From Acidobacteriaceae bacterium (GTDB lineage Bacteria; Acidobacteriota; Terriglobia; Terriglobales; Acidobacteriaceae), in contig JAUTWY010000503.1 in the NCBI GenBank assembly GCA_030838305.1, forward strand, positions 1 to 15,246: DNA of 15,246 nt, written 5' to 3'. The notes beneath the pieces are model-generated. The model was not told where the DNA came from. It made no database searches and saw nothing but the letters and a program-made list of their open reading frames with translations. A program made the translations under genes and the position numbers. This document shows, one piece after another, positions 6,684 through 14,374 of the stretch; positions within the stretch are counted from its first letter, which is position 1, and the number at the start of each line of letters is the position of its first letter.

Positions 6684-7913
6684 CTAATTGGTGTTCGATA
6701 AGTCCGCCCCTCTTCTTTCGCGCCCGCTGCAGGTCACCACTGCCACTAAGGTCGCCACGATGAGCACGGTCCAGGCCAGCACCGGCGCGAACATTCCTCC
6801 GTAGCGCTGCTCGGCAAGTTTCGCTTGGATCACCACATTGCGGGAAGAAAGTAAATTTCCCAGTTGATAAGCGAAACCAGGAAACGTTGCCCGCACCGCT
6901 GGCGGCGACAGTTCATTGAGGTGCGCCGGAATCACGCCCCACGCGCCCTGGATCATGAATTGCATCAGAAAGCCGCCGAGGGCAAGCATGGGCACCGTGT
7001 GCGAGTAGGCCCACAGGCGGGTGACCGGAATCGCCAGCAGCGCGGCGATCACGATGGCCTTTCGCCGCCCGATCTTTTCCGACCATGTTCCAAAGAAAAT
7101 TCCTCCCAGCAACGCGCCTACATTCGCGATGATGGCGATCAAGCCCACGGTCTGTGGTGTAAAGTGATGGTCCTTTTGCAGAAATGTCGGGTATAGATCC
7201 TGCGTCCCGTGGCTGAACGAGTTGAAGGCGAACATCAGCACCACTAGAAAAATAAACGTGCCCACATGGGTCAGGACATCCTTTCCCAAGTGGTTCTCTG
7301 TTTGTCTCGATACGCGCCCTTGCAGCCACGCCGGTGACTCGTCCACTTTCGTTCGAATGTAGATAATCAGAAACGCTGGCAGCGCGCCGATGACAAACAT
7401 CCCGCGCCAACCGATCATCGGGAACAGTGTCCGATAAACCAGTGCCGCCATCAGATAACCCACTGCGTAACCCTCCTGCAATAACCCGGAAAAGAATCCC
7501 CGACCTTCGGCGGGAAGCGTTTCGAATGCCAACGCCGCGCCCACGCCCCATTCCCCGCCCATGGCAACTCCAAACAACGCCCGGGTGATCAAGAGAATTT
7601 TTAAAGAAGGAGCGAAGGCCGAGGCCAACTCGAACACGGAGTACGCAACGATATCCACCATCAGCGTGATCCGCCGGCCATAGCGGTCGGCCATCAGTCC
7701 AAACAAAAACGCGCCGACGGGGCGCATCGCCAATGTAAGAAAAATAGCCTCTGCCACAGCCGATACTTTCGACTGAAATTGCGTCGCAAGGGAGCTGACG
7801 CAGAAGGTGAGAATGAAGAAATCAAACGCATCCAGCGACCAGCCGAGAAAGCAGGCGATGAAGGTATTCCTCTGCACCGGCGTGAGCCTGCGAAAATGGC
7901 CGACAAACTCCAC
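6684..7913 (-). CDS. MFS transporter, SHS (sialate/lactate:H+ symporter-like) group
   Basis: A 12-helix major facilitator of about 409 residues. Near the N-terminus it has FLGWSLDAFDFFI, then the loop 2-3 motif GLMADRYGRR (about 72-81), and later RALFGVAMGGEWGVGAA and LLQEGYAVGYLMAALVY, all typical of the TC 2.A.1.12 group that contains NanT-like and JEN-type monocarboxylate carriers. It should import an organic acid by proton symport at the inner membrane; the exact substrate cannot be read from sequence. The frame is open from a TTG at 7931, but the GTG at 7911-7913 is preferred because GAGAGGGG lies five bases before it. It is divergent from the Rieske oxygenase gene, which suggests co-regulation and perhaps transport of the oxygenase substrate. 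Confidence 0.88.
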   Translation of the reverse strand: MEFVGHFRRLTPVQRNTFIACFLGWSLDAFDFFILTFCVSSLATQFQSKVSAVAEAIFLTLAMRPVGAFLFGLMADRYGRRITLMVDIVAYSVFELASAFAPSLKILLITRALFGVAMGGEWGVGAALAFETLPAEGRGFFSGLLQEGYAVGYLMAALVYRTLFPMIGWRGMFVIGALPAFLIIYIRTKVDESPAWLQGRVSRQTENHLGKDVLTHVGTFIFLVVLMFAFNSFSHGTQDLYPTFLQKDHHFTPQTVGLIAIIANVGALLGGIFFGTWSEKIGRRKAIVIAALLAIPVTRLWAYSHTVPMLALGGFLMQFMIQGAWGVIPAHLNELSPPAVRATFPGFAYQLGNLLSSRNVVIQAKLAEQRYGGMFAPVLAWTVLIVATLVAVVTCSGRERRGADLSNTN

Positions 7914-8011
7914 GGAGTCCCCTCTCCACAATTTCTATGCATCCTTAAAAGTCCTGCGATGCTAGCATATGGATTTAAATCAGCAATCAAAATTAATCAT
8001 CAGCATCCCCC
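7914..8011. promoter_or_regulatory. Divergent intergenic region with two 10-bp palindromes
   Basis: The 98 bases between the MFS and Rieske start codons are AT-rich compared with both genes. They hold ATGCTAGCAT (7959-7968) and GATTTAAATC (7972-7981), both perfect palindromes, spaced three bases apart. This fits a shared operator/promoter region. I could not define confident -35/-10 pairs in either direction. Confidence 0.45.
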
Positions 8012-9139
8012 ATGCCCGAACTCGACTCCCCTCAACGCCAGGCGCCCGATTCACTCATGCTCAGCGGCTTCTGGTATCGCGCCTTGCCCGCCGACCGCGT
8101 TCATCGCAACCAACTCCACACGGCGATGTTGTTGGAAATCCCACTCGTCATCGGACGCGATCGCGCCGGCCGTCCTTTCGCCTTGCGTGATGCTTGTCCC
8201 CACCGCGGCATGCCGTTGCACTGCGGAAATTTCGACGGAGAGAACGTCGAGTGTTCCTATCACGGATGGACCTTCGACGCCCATAACGGCCAATGCCAGC
8301 TTATCCCCTCACTCACCGTAGACCAGAATCTAAAAGTCGACCGCATCTACGCCGGCAGTTATCCCTGCCAAGAGCAGGATGGTTTTGTCTGGGTTTACAT
8401 TCCCGATCCCTCACCCCAAGGCGCGGGATTCGCGAAGCCTGAAGAAGCTCCCGAACCAGCTCCGCAAGTCGAGAAGTTCGGCGAAACCTCCAGCGGAACG
8501 TACAAGCTCGCCTACCTCACCGCTGCCATGCCGGTGAGCATCGATCACGGCATCATCGGTCTGATGGATCCCGCGCACGGCCCGTTCGTGCACCAGGCCT
8601 GGTGGTGGCGCAGCCGTCACAGCATTCACGAGAAACAGAAGAATTTCGAGCCCATCTCCAACGGCTTTCGCATGAGCGCGCATTCGCCCAGCTCAAACTC
8701 CGCGCCCTACAAGCTGTTGCGCCTCTACGCCGCAGCCGATTCCATCACCACCACCATTGACTTCGTTCTGCCCAACCTGCGAAAAGAAATGATTCGGGCC
8801 GGGAAGTACTGGTTCTCATCGCTCACTAGCGTGACGCCGATCACACGCAACCAATGCCGCATTGATGTGGTCGCTGCCTGGAATCTTTTTCGCTGGCTGC
8901 CCTTCGGTCCCGAACTTTTGAAATTCGTCTTCGCCAAATTCGTCGAGCAGGATCGCCGCACCATGGAGCTTCAAGCCGAAGGCCTGCAACACAATCCGCA
9001 CCTCATGCTAATCGACGACGCCGACCGTCCGGCGAAGTGGTACTTCCAGTTGAAGGCCGCACATCTGGAAGCGAAGCGCACCGGCACTGAAATGAAGCAT
9101 CCGATGACAGGCCCAGTCACTCTGAAGTGGAGAAGCTGA
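8012..9139 (+). CDS. Rieske [2Fe-2S] non-heme iron oxygenase (PaO-like / ring-hydroxylating alpha subunit)
   Basis: A 375-residue oxygenase. The N-terminal Rieske domain carries the cluster ligands C62/H64 (CPH) and C81/H84 (CSYH), 16 residues apart as expected. The catalytic domain shows LMDPAHGPFVH, giving D186 as the probable electron-transfer Asp and H189/H194 as iron ligands. The MDPAH-x-PF-x-H form is typical of the pheophorbide a oxygenase/Tic55-like subgroup rather than naphthalene dioxygenase. The third, acidic iron ligand would lie in the C-terminal third; EQDRRTMELQ (around 320) is the conserved closing helix. The reaction is probably O2-dependent hydroxylation or demethylation needing a reductase, which is not in the window. 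No beta subunit follows. The ATG at 8012 has no Shine-Dalgarno, so it may be leaderless. The substrate is unknown. Confidence 0.9.
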   Translation: MPELDSPQRQAPDSLMLSGFWYRALPADRVHRNQLHTAMLLEIPLVIGRDRAGRPFALRDACPHRGMPLHCGNFDGENVECSYHGWTFDAHNGQCQLIPSLTVDQNLKVDRIYAGSYPCQEQDGFVWVYIPDPSPQGAGFAKPEEAPEPAPQVEKFGETSSGTYKLAYLTAAMPVSIDHGIIGLMDPAHGPFVHQAWWWRSRHSIHEKQKNFEPISNGFRMSAHSPSSNSAPYKLLRLYAAADSITTTIDFVLPNLRKEMIRAGKYWFSSLTSVTPITRNQCRIDVVAAWNLFRWLPFGPELLKFVFAKFVEQDRRTMELQAEGLQHNPHLMLIDDADRPAKWYFQLKAAHLEAKRTGTEMKHPMTGPVTLKWRS

Positions 9140-9184
9140 TTACCATTCAGATTACGTAAGGGGAGAGCCGCCCTCTGCCTGCGC

Positions 9185-9209
9185 CGGACCGGAGCGGAAG
9201 TGCGGTCCG
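9185..9209. terminator. Hairpin after the Rieske oxygenase gene
   Basis: CGGACCG (9185-9191) and CGGTCCG (9203-9209) pair perfectly around an 11-base loop, about 45 bases after the oxygenase stop. No T-run follows, so it is only a modest terminator candidate. Confidence 0.35.
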
Positions 9210-9271
9210 CACAAAGCAAAGCGCGACTGTTGGCTCCGTTCCCGTTGGTACAATTGAGCCCCAACCCGCGA

Positions 9272-9300
9272 TTGCGTTCCCCTTCACCGTGGAGCATAAT
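9272..9300 (+). promoter_or_regulatory. Candidate sigma70-type promoter of pgsA
   Basis: TTGCGT (9272-9277), a 17-base spacer and CATAAT (9295-9300; five of six match the -10 consensus). Transcription would begin near 9307, about 36 bases before the GTG. A second good -10, TACAAT, is at 9249-9254 but lacks a clear -35. Confidence 0.4.
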
Positions 9301-9308
9301 CAAGTCAT

Positions 9309-9329
9309 CTTCCGGTCGCCTTCCGGAAG
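9309..9329 (+). promoter_or_regulatory. 5'-leader hairpin before pgsA
   Basis: CTTCCGG (9309-9315) pairs with CCGGAAG (9323-9329), a 7-bp stem with a seven-base loop, 13 bases before the pgsA start. The right arm contains GGAAG, the only purine-rich ribosome-binding candidate, so folding could limit translation. This is inference from sequence only. Confidence 0.3.
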
Positions 9330-9342
9330 TCGCTGAGCCGCG

Positions 9343-10023
9343 GTGAACCTGCCTAATTCCATCACGCTGATCCGCATTTGCAGTATTCCTCTGCTGATCT
9401 GGATCTTGTCCACCAATCACTTCAGCAGCGCCCACGGCGCAAAAGAGTTACTCGCCTCGGTAATATTCATTGCCGCCTCCATGACCGACGGCATCGACGG
9501 CTACCTGGCTCGCAAGCGCGGCCAAATCACCACCATGGGCATTCTGCTCGATCCCATGGCCGACAAACTTCTGATCGCCGCCGCCTTCGTAACCCTGGTA
9601 CAGTTCAACCCGAGCCTTGTGCCGGCATGGATCGCGGTGATCATCATTGGCCGCGAGTTTCTGGTGAGCGGCCTGCGCTCCATCGCCGCCTCAGGCGGCT
9701 TCACCATTGAAGCCAGTGAACTCGGCAAATTCAAGATGGTCGTGCAAATCGTTTCCGTGGTCGCGGTAATTCTTGATCATCGCTGGAAAGAGTGGCCGGT
9801 GTACGGAAACTTTATCTTCCCGGTGCACTGGATCGCCACTGGTGCGATCTGGTTCGTGGTCTGCGTATCACTGGTTTCGGCCATCGACTACTTCGCCGCC
9901 TTCTGGTCAAAAATAGACCGGCGCGTTTCCAAGCGTCGCCGCCGCGCCTTTGTTCTCAGCCGCCGCCAGAAGGCGCAACCGGCCTCACGCCCGGCAGATG
10001 CCGATGTCGCCTCCACTACATAA
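9343..10023 (+). CDS. pgsA: CDP-diacylglycerol--glycerol-3-phosphate 3-phosphatidyltransferase
   Basis: A 226-residue integral membrane enzyme that transfers a phosphatidyl group from CDP-diacylglycerol to glycerol 3-phosphate, the committed step to phosphatidylglycerol and cardiolipin. The CDP-alcohol phosphotransferase signature is complete: D49, D52-G53, A56-R57, G66, D70 and D74 (DGIDGYLAR, eight residues, GILLDPMAD). The N-terminus NLPNSITLIRI is typical of PgsA and fixes the GTG at 9343 as start. Hydrophobic segments follow the motif. The last ~45 residues are a basic, Arg-rich cytoplasmic tail (RRVSKRRRRAF), longer than in E. coli PgsA. The 3' end overlaps the AMMECR1-family gene, suggesting one transcript. 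Confidence 0.94.
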   Translation: MNLPNSITLIRICSIPLLIWILSTNHFSSAHGAKELLASVIFIAASMTDGIDGYLARKRGQITTMGILLDPMADKLLIAAAFVTLVQFNPSLVPAWIAVIIIGREFLVSGLRSIAASGGFTIEASELGKFKMVVQIVSVVAVILDHRWKEWPVYGNFIFPVHWIATGAIWFVVCVSLVSAIDYFAAFWSKIDRRVSKRRRRAFVLSRRQKAQPASRPADADVASTT

Positions 10024-10660
10024 TTCGTCTTCCGATGTGGCGGCCTCGGAACTCACCAGAGTGGAAGGCAGCAAACCTGTGAGCTGCGCCAGTTCCCATC
10101 GAATCACATCCCCAACGGAGTTCTCTCCGCAAGAACGCACAGTGCTGCTTCGTCTGGCTCATGATTCCATTTCTTGCGCGCTCGAGAACCGCGAGATTTC
10201 CCTGGATATCCCCACTCCTCATTTTGCCGAACACCGCGGAGTCTTCACTTCGCTCTATCTTCGCGGAGAACTGCGAGGATGCGTTGGCTACGTGCTGCCC
10301 ACCTGCCCGGTCTACCGTGCGGTAGCGGAGACCGCGCGGGCCGCGGCTTTCCAGGACAACCGCTTCCCACCCGTTACCAAAGAGGAGGCCGCGCACCTCG
10401 AAATTGACCTCAGCATTCTCTCGCCGCCGGAACCGGTCCAGGCGGAAGAAATTGAAGTGGGCTGTCATGGCCTTCTCGTCAGCTGGCATGGCCGTCGCGG
10501 TTTGCTCCTGCCACAGGTTCCCATCGAGCGCGGATGGGACCGCACAACATTCCTGGAACAGACCTGCCGCAAAGCGGGAGTGCCAATCGATGCATGGCAA
10601 AAGGGAGCGATCATCGAAGCCTTCACTGCCGAAGTCTTTGGCGATAAGAGTAATCCGTAA
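9998..10660 (+). CDS. amrA: AMMECR1-domain protein (AmmeMemoRadiSam system protein A)
   Basis: A roughly 220-residue protein of the AMMECR1 family. Diagnostic sequence: RGVFTSLYLRGELRGCVGY, with the invariant LRGC(V/I)G, followed by AAFQDNRFPPV and later RRGLLLPQVPIERGWD and TFLEQTCRKAG. The biochemical role of the family is unsettled; in many prokaryotes the gene is associated with a Memo-like protein and a radical-SAM protein, but neither is here. The frame extends upstream to TTG 9950. I prefer ATG 9998 or 10004 because the first ~40 residues are poorly ordered and not part of the domain; none has a clear Shine-Dalgarno. The gene overlaps the last ~20-26 bases of pgsA, which suggests translational coupling. 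Confidence 0.88.
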   Translation: MPMSPPLHNSSSDVAASELTRVEGSKPVSCASSHRITSPTEFSPQERTVLLRLAHDSISCALENREISLDIPTPHFAEHRGVFTSLYLRGELRGCVGYVLPTCPVYRAVAETARAAAFQDNRFPPVTKEEAAHLEIDLSILSPPEPVQAEEIEVGCHGLLVSWHGRRGLLLPQVPIERGWDRTTFLEQTCRKAGVPIDAWQKGAIIEAFTAEVFGDKSNP

Positions 10661-10687
10661 TCACCTGACCGCTGCTCCAAAAGCAAA

Positions 10688-10711
10688 CCGGAGACGGTCA
10701 CCCGTCTCCGG
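10688..10711. terminator. Hairpin terminator between convergent genes
   Basis: CCGGAGACGG (10688-10697) pairs perfectly with CCGTCTCCGG (10702-10711) around a four-base loop. On the minus strand it is followed by TTTGCTTTT, so it best terminates the secreted-protein gene at 10740-11711. It may also stop the AMMECR1 transcript from the other side. Confidence 0.7.
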
Positions 10712-10739
10712 CTCGATTCATATTTCCGCTTGCGTATGG

Positions 10740-11711
10740 TTACTGTGCCTGCGTCTGTTCGTCCAATTCCACACCGTCGCCCGCGTGCACATCTTCCATG
10801 GCAAACACGATCATTCCTGTGGCCGTGGTCGGCGTGGTCCCGATGACAACGATTTCACCTACTGCACGCCGCGGCAAATCCCTGACGTGAATCACAGGCC
10901 CGTTGCCCTTCTCGAACCTGCCTGGATCGAACGAGGGCTGTTTCTTCTGGGTGTCTTCACTGATTGCCGCTTTGAACGAAAGCGAATCCACGGGATCCTT
11001 GAGATCCTCCTCGTAATGCCGCACTGCGCGGAAATAGTCGCCGACTTTCACACCCTGGTTGGCTCCCACGTTGAGGTAAACCTTCTGACCCGTTCCGAAT
11101 TCTGAATCAAAATCCTTCCCCATCACAATGCGCCCGGAAATCTTGCTGCCAGTCGGCAGGAACCGGTCAAACCGCAGAGGTGGATGAAAAGGCACCATCG
11201 GCTTCTCGGCAAAAGGAATCGCGGTATCGCCAGGATTGATTGGATCACAGGAATATTCCACCTGCGCCACCGCCAACTTGCTACGGGTATCGATCACGCG
11301 CACCCGGCCAATTACTCCGTATGCCTGTCCCGTGGCCTTGAGTAGTTTCCGCTGGCCGGGAAACATTTCATACTCGTTGATGTCCCGCAAAGCGCGAATA
11401 ATTTCGTACTGCGCTCCGGCGCTGTAGCCTGACCCTCTGAGATAAACCAACTCGCCGTTGGAGTACTTCGTGGTTTGTGGAGTTTCTAACCCGCCAGACA
11501 CGTAGTTGGAGTCGGGGAGACTCTGCCGGCTGATGAACCCAGCGCAGTACACATCGGCATACGTGGGCTTCAAGATCCGCTGGATGGGAAAGCTGGCAGA
11601 CGTCGCCAGCGTCCCGTCAGGAGTCGCTACGTCGGCTGCAGTCTCACTGCCGCTCGATTGGGCCCACCCTGAGGTTGCGGCCAACAACAATAAAAGTCCT
11701 ATTTTCTTCAT
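10740..11711 (-). CDS. Secreted protein of unknown function with an apparent duplicated beta-rich module
   Basis: A 323-residue protein starting at ATG 11709-11711, preceded by GGAGGT three bases upstream; the frame runs further to 11756, but this start gives a clean signal peptide (MKKIGLLLLLAATSGWA, cleavage near 17). The mature protein appears to hold two related modules. Module 1 (about 86-167) runs from GELVYLRGSGYSAGAQYEIIRA to IGRVRVIDTRSKLAVAQV and PGDTAIPF. Module 2 (about 207-318) runs from GQKVYLNVGANQGVKVGDYFRA to VGEIVVIGTTPTTATGMIVF and AGDGVEL. Two cysteines (C56, C155) could form a disulfide outside the cytoplasm. The GEIVV...AT..V....V..GD pattern recalls C-terminal modules seen in envelope proteins such as FlgT, but I do not assign a function. 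Probably periplasmic. Confidence 0.8.
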   Translation of the reverse strand: MKKIGLLLLLAATSGWAQSSGSETAADVATPDGTLATSASFPIQRILKPTYADVYCAGFISRQSLPDSNYVSGGLETPQTTKYSNGELVYLRGSGYSAGAQYEIIRALRDINEYEMFPGQRKLLKATGQAYGVIGRVRVIDTRSKLAVAQVEYSCDPINPGDTAIPFAEKPMVPFHPPLRFDRFLPTGSKISGRIVMGKDFDSEFGTGQKVYLNVGANQGVKVGDYFRAVRHYEEDLKDPVDSLSFKAAISEDTQKKQPSFDPGRFEKGNGPVIHVRDLPRRAVGEIVVIGTTPTTATGMIVFAMEDVHAGDGVELDEQTQAQ

Positions 11712-11874
11712 GTTACCTCCGACAAAGAGACACACCGCGCCCCTTCTCCAGCACAATGCAGTGGAAACAAGGCTTCAATTGGGACGGTAACAAGCAGGTA
11801 AGAGGGGGTCAAGGTTACGAGGGTGTCAGGGGACTGCGGGAAATAGGTTTTTTCGGCCAATTTGCGAATCCCTG

Positions 11875-11903
11875 TTGCATCTGCAATTCAGCCCCTGTAA
11901 GAT
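11875..11903 (+). promoter_or_regulatory. Candidate sigma70-type promoter of aroDE
   Basis: TTGCAT (11875-11880), a 17-base spacer, then TAAGAT (11898-11903). The start site would be near 11910, leaving a very short leader of about 18 bases before ATG 11928, consistent with the lack of a clear Shine-Dalgarno. Confidence 0.45.
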
Positions 11904-11927
11904 TCGCGCCGAACCTCTAGATTCAGA

Positions 11928-13502
11928 ATGATTTCTGCTGCCAACAGCTATTCGCCGCGATTGCTACCCCTGCGCTTGCCTCGGGTCTGTGTCGCCGTTA
12001 CCGCTCCTGACCCCTCCGAAATGGTTGAAAAAGCCGAGGCCGTGATTCGCGATAACCCCTTTCTTGAGTTCAGGTTGGACTACATTTCAAAGCCCGGCCT
12101 GGCGATCCAGAAGATCAAACATTTCTTCGAAACTCACCCCGGCACCACGGGTATTGCTACCTGCCGTCGCGTCGCCAGCGGAGGCAAATTTCGCGGCTCG
12201 ATCGGCTCTCAGCTCGACATTCTTTCGAAGGCTTCAGCCGCTGGGTGCCAACTGGTTGACGTCGAACTGCAAACCGCGCTCAAGTGCAAACCGGCTCAAT
12301 TGCAAAAACTGCGCACCCGCTCCGCACTGATTCTCTCCTTTCACGACTTTCGAGGCACAAAGAAGCTCGACGAAACTCTGGAAAAGATGCGTGCCTTTCC
12401 TGCTGACTTCTACAAAGTCGTCAGCACGGCTACCACTCTTTCCGACAATGTTTCCATGATCCAGTTTCTTGGACGCGAAGCCGACAAACATTCTCTGGTC
12501 GGCCTTTGCATGGGCGAACAAGGCATCATCAGCCGCGTCCTTGGAGTCCGCGCCGGCAGCGTCTTCACCTTCGCCTCCATCAGTGCAGGAGAAGAAACCG
12601 CTCCCGGCCAGGCTACCGCGCAGGAGTTGCGCAGCCTCTACCGTATCGAATCGGTCGACGCCGCCACTCGCGTTTACGGCGTTGCGGGAGACCCCGTCGC
12701 CCACTCGCTCTCTCCCGCCATCATGAATGCGGCCTTCCGCCGCGAAAATGTCAATGCCGTGTATCTCGCCCTGCACGCCAAGACGCTCAAAGACCTGCTG
12801 AACTGCGTGCGCCAGATTCCCATCCATGGCCTCAGCATCACCATGCCGTACAAGGAAGCCATCCTTTCTCACCTCGACAACACCGATTCGCACACCACAA
12901 AGATCGGGGCCTGCAACACCGTGGTTCGCGCCCAGGATGGCAAACTCTATGGCTTCAACACCGACACGTCCGGAGTTGTCCGCCCTCTCGAACGCCGCCT
13001 CACTACTCTTCAGGATGCGAAGATTCTCGTGCTCGGCGCCGGAGGCGCCGCCCGCGCCGCCGTCTTCGGCCTCAAAGAACGCGGAGCGGAAGTCTTCCTC
13101 CTGAACCGCAGCCTCGCCCCCGCGCAAAAGCTTGCCCGGCGCGCCCACGCGCGGGCGATCAAACGCGCCGACCTGAAAAAATATTCTTTCGATGTGATCA
13201 TCAATGCCACCCCGGTCGGCATGGGCAACTCGCGCGAGACGCCGCTGCAGGAGAAAGAAATCAACGCGCGTTACGTCTTCGACATGATTTACGATCCCGG
13301 CGAGACCCGTCTGCTGCAACTCGCGAAAGAACGCGGCGCGCAAATCATCCCCGGCATCGAAATGTTCGTTCACCAAGCCGCCCGCCAATTCGAAATCTGG
13401 ACCGGGAAACCCGCCCCCCAGGACGACATGATGCAAGTCGTAACTTTAGCTCTGCAAGAACGCGCCAACCGCGCGGCAGTAGCGGCACCGAAAAGGAAGT
13501 AA
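11928..13502 (+). CDS. aroDE: Bifunctional type I 3-dehydroquinate dehydratase / shikimate dehydrogenase (AroDE fusion)
   Basis: A 524-residue cytoplasmic enzyme joining shikimate-pathway steps 3 and 4. Residues 17-240 are a type I dehydroquinase: H139 in LSFHDF (general acid/base), K163 in FYKVV (Schiff-base lysine), R203 in IISR and Q228 in APGQAT. Residues 248-498 are shikimate dehydrogenase: GDPVAHSLSPAIMN substrate loop, catalytic K309 in MPYKE, N330 in GACNT, D346 in GFNTD, the NADP-binding GAGGAARA (370-377), NATPVGM, and a C-terminal GIEMFVHQAARQFE. All key residues are present in both halves, so both activities are expected. The arrangement, AroD then AroE, is that of plants and of some bacteria. 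A short Ala/Lys tail closes the protein. The gene converges on the secreted-protein gene at 13556. Confidence 0.96.
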   Translation: MISAANSYSPRLLPLRLPRVCVAVTAPDPSEMVEKAEAVIRDNPFLEFRLDYISKPGLAIQKIKHFFETHPGTTGIATCRRVASGGKFRGSIGSQLDILSKASAAGCQLVDVELQTALKCKPAQLQKLRTRSALILSFHDFRGTKKLDETLEKMRAFPADFYKVVSTATTLSDNVSMIQFLGREADKHSLVGLCMGEQGIISRVLGVRAGSVFTFASISAGEETAPGQATAQELRSLYRIESVDAATRVYGVAGDPVAHSLSPAIMNAAFRRENVNAVYLALHAKTLKDLLNCVRQIPIHGLSITMPYKEAILSHLDNTDSHTTKIGACNTVVRAQDGKLYGFNTDTSGVVRPLERRLTTLQDAKILVLGAGGAARAAVFGLKERGAEVFLLNRSLAPAQKLARRAHARAIKRADLKKYSFDVIINATPVGMGNSRETPLQEKEINARYVFDMIYDPGETRLLQLAKERGAQIIPGIEMFVHQAARQFEIWTGKPAPQDDMMQVVTLALQERANRAAVAAPKRK

Positions 13503-13555
13503 GCTAACAGCGATTTCTACTGTCGAAGATCGTCGCCAATCCCGCCGCCGACACA

Positions 13556-14374
13556 TTATTTCTTGAGCATGTCCGCTGCTTGAGCCAGTGTTAGATCGTC
13601 GGACACCCGATGTAGGCCGCTGCGAACTATCTTCTGCCGCACCCCAATGGTCTTGAAGAACAGAGCTTTTCCCCGCATTTGTACATTCAGAGCTGTCATC
13701 TCCCAAAACCCCGGCGCTACTTGTTCTTGCTTGACGTAAAACTGCCCGCCTTTATCGAGTTGCCCCAGCAGGCCGGCTCCAAATTTCACTTCATGCACGA
13801 GATGACCTGAGATTTCTACAAGCCTGAGTTGCTCACGGTTGACCGTGATTTCCCCTTCCATCGCGTGAAATACCTGGGCCTCGCGCGATGGCGGCCGAAA
13901 CCGCGGGTTGGGTGTGAACTTCAGTTTCACTAATTTTCCTGAGCGTTTCTCTTCATCACTGAAGTTGAATGCATCCGGGAGCAGCTTAAGCATGTTCTGG
14001 CTGCGGGTAGCGTCTTCATTTTCGTCTCGCAAGGACCTTCGCAGCGCGCTCGGATTGTGAATGAAGTTCTGTAGACGCTGATTCGCTTGCTGTTTCTGTT
14101 TCGCAGTGAGAGGGGTACCATTCATGGAGATGGGCATTTGCAGATTGCCATCCTTCGTCTCGACCAGCTGATCGATTTCGCTTTTTCCCGCCTTCTCGGT
14201 TTGAAGTTGAAAAGCCCAGTGGCTATAGTCTGCCTTCTCCGCCTTGATTTCGTTCGCGATGACCTCCCGAATCAGTTCCTTCGCCGACGCTGGCGGGTCT
14301 TTAGCGGCTTGGTCGGAAGCAGCTTGTGCGCATAGAAATCCAAAGACAAGGACGGCAGTAGGTCCAATCGCCAT
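13556..14374 (-). CDS. Secreted protein of unknown function, possibly LolA/LolB-like fold
   Basis: A 272-residue protein with a signal peptide (residues 1-18, ending AQA). The next part is helical and charged (KELIREVIANEIKAEKADYSHW), then there are Lys/Gln-rich helices and an NPSALRRSLRDENED stretch. The C-terminal half is beta-rich: MEGEITVNREQLRLVEISGHLVHEV, GAGLLGQLDKGGQFYVKQEQVAPGFWEM and NVQMRGKALFFKTI. That alternating strand pattern recalls LolA/LolB-type lipoprotein-carrier folds, but this is a weak, by-eye resemblance. AAGGAG lies only one base from the ATG. Probably periplasmic; function unknown. Confidence 0.8.
   Translation of the reverse strand: MAIGPTAVLVFGFLCAQAASDQAAKDPPASAKELIREVIANEIKAEKADYSHWAFQLQTEKAGKSEIDQLVETKDGNLQMPISMNGTPLTAKQKQQANQRLQNFIHNPSALRRSLRDENEDATRSQNMLKLLPDAFNFSDEEKRSGKLVKLKFTPNPRFRPPSREAQVFHAMEGEITVNREQLRLVEISGHLVHEVKFGAGLLGQLDKGGQFYVKQEQVAPGFWEMTALNVQMRGKALFFKTIGVRQKIVRSGLHRVSDDLTLAQAADMLKK

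Noticed and set aside
10404..11105. 233-codon plus-strand frame bridging the AMMECR1 and secreted-protein genes
   Set aside because: It crosses a perfect hairpin terminator and overlaps two better-supported genes in other frames.
12234..13436. Long minus-strand open frame (400 codons) opposite aroDE
   Set aside because: It is a GC-rich shadow of a gene with every catalytic motif intact on the plus strand; its own translation shows no family motif.
12506..13507. 333-codon plus-strand frame inside aroDE
   Set aside because: Its translation is Arg/His/Pro-rich low-complexity sequence typical of an out-of-frame GC-rich gene.
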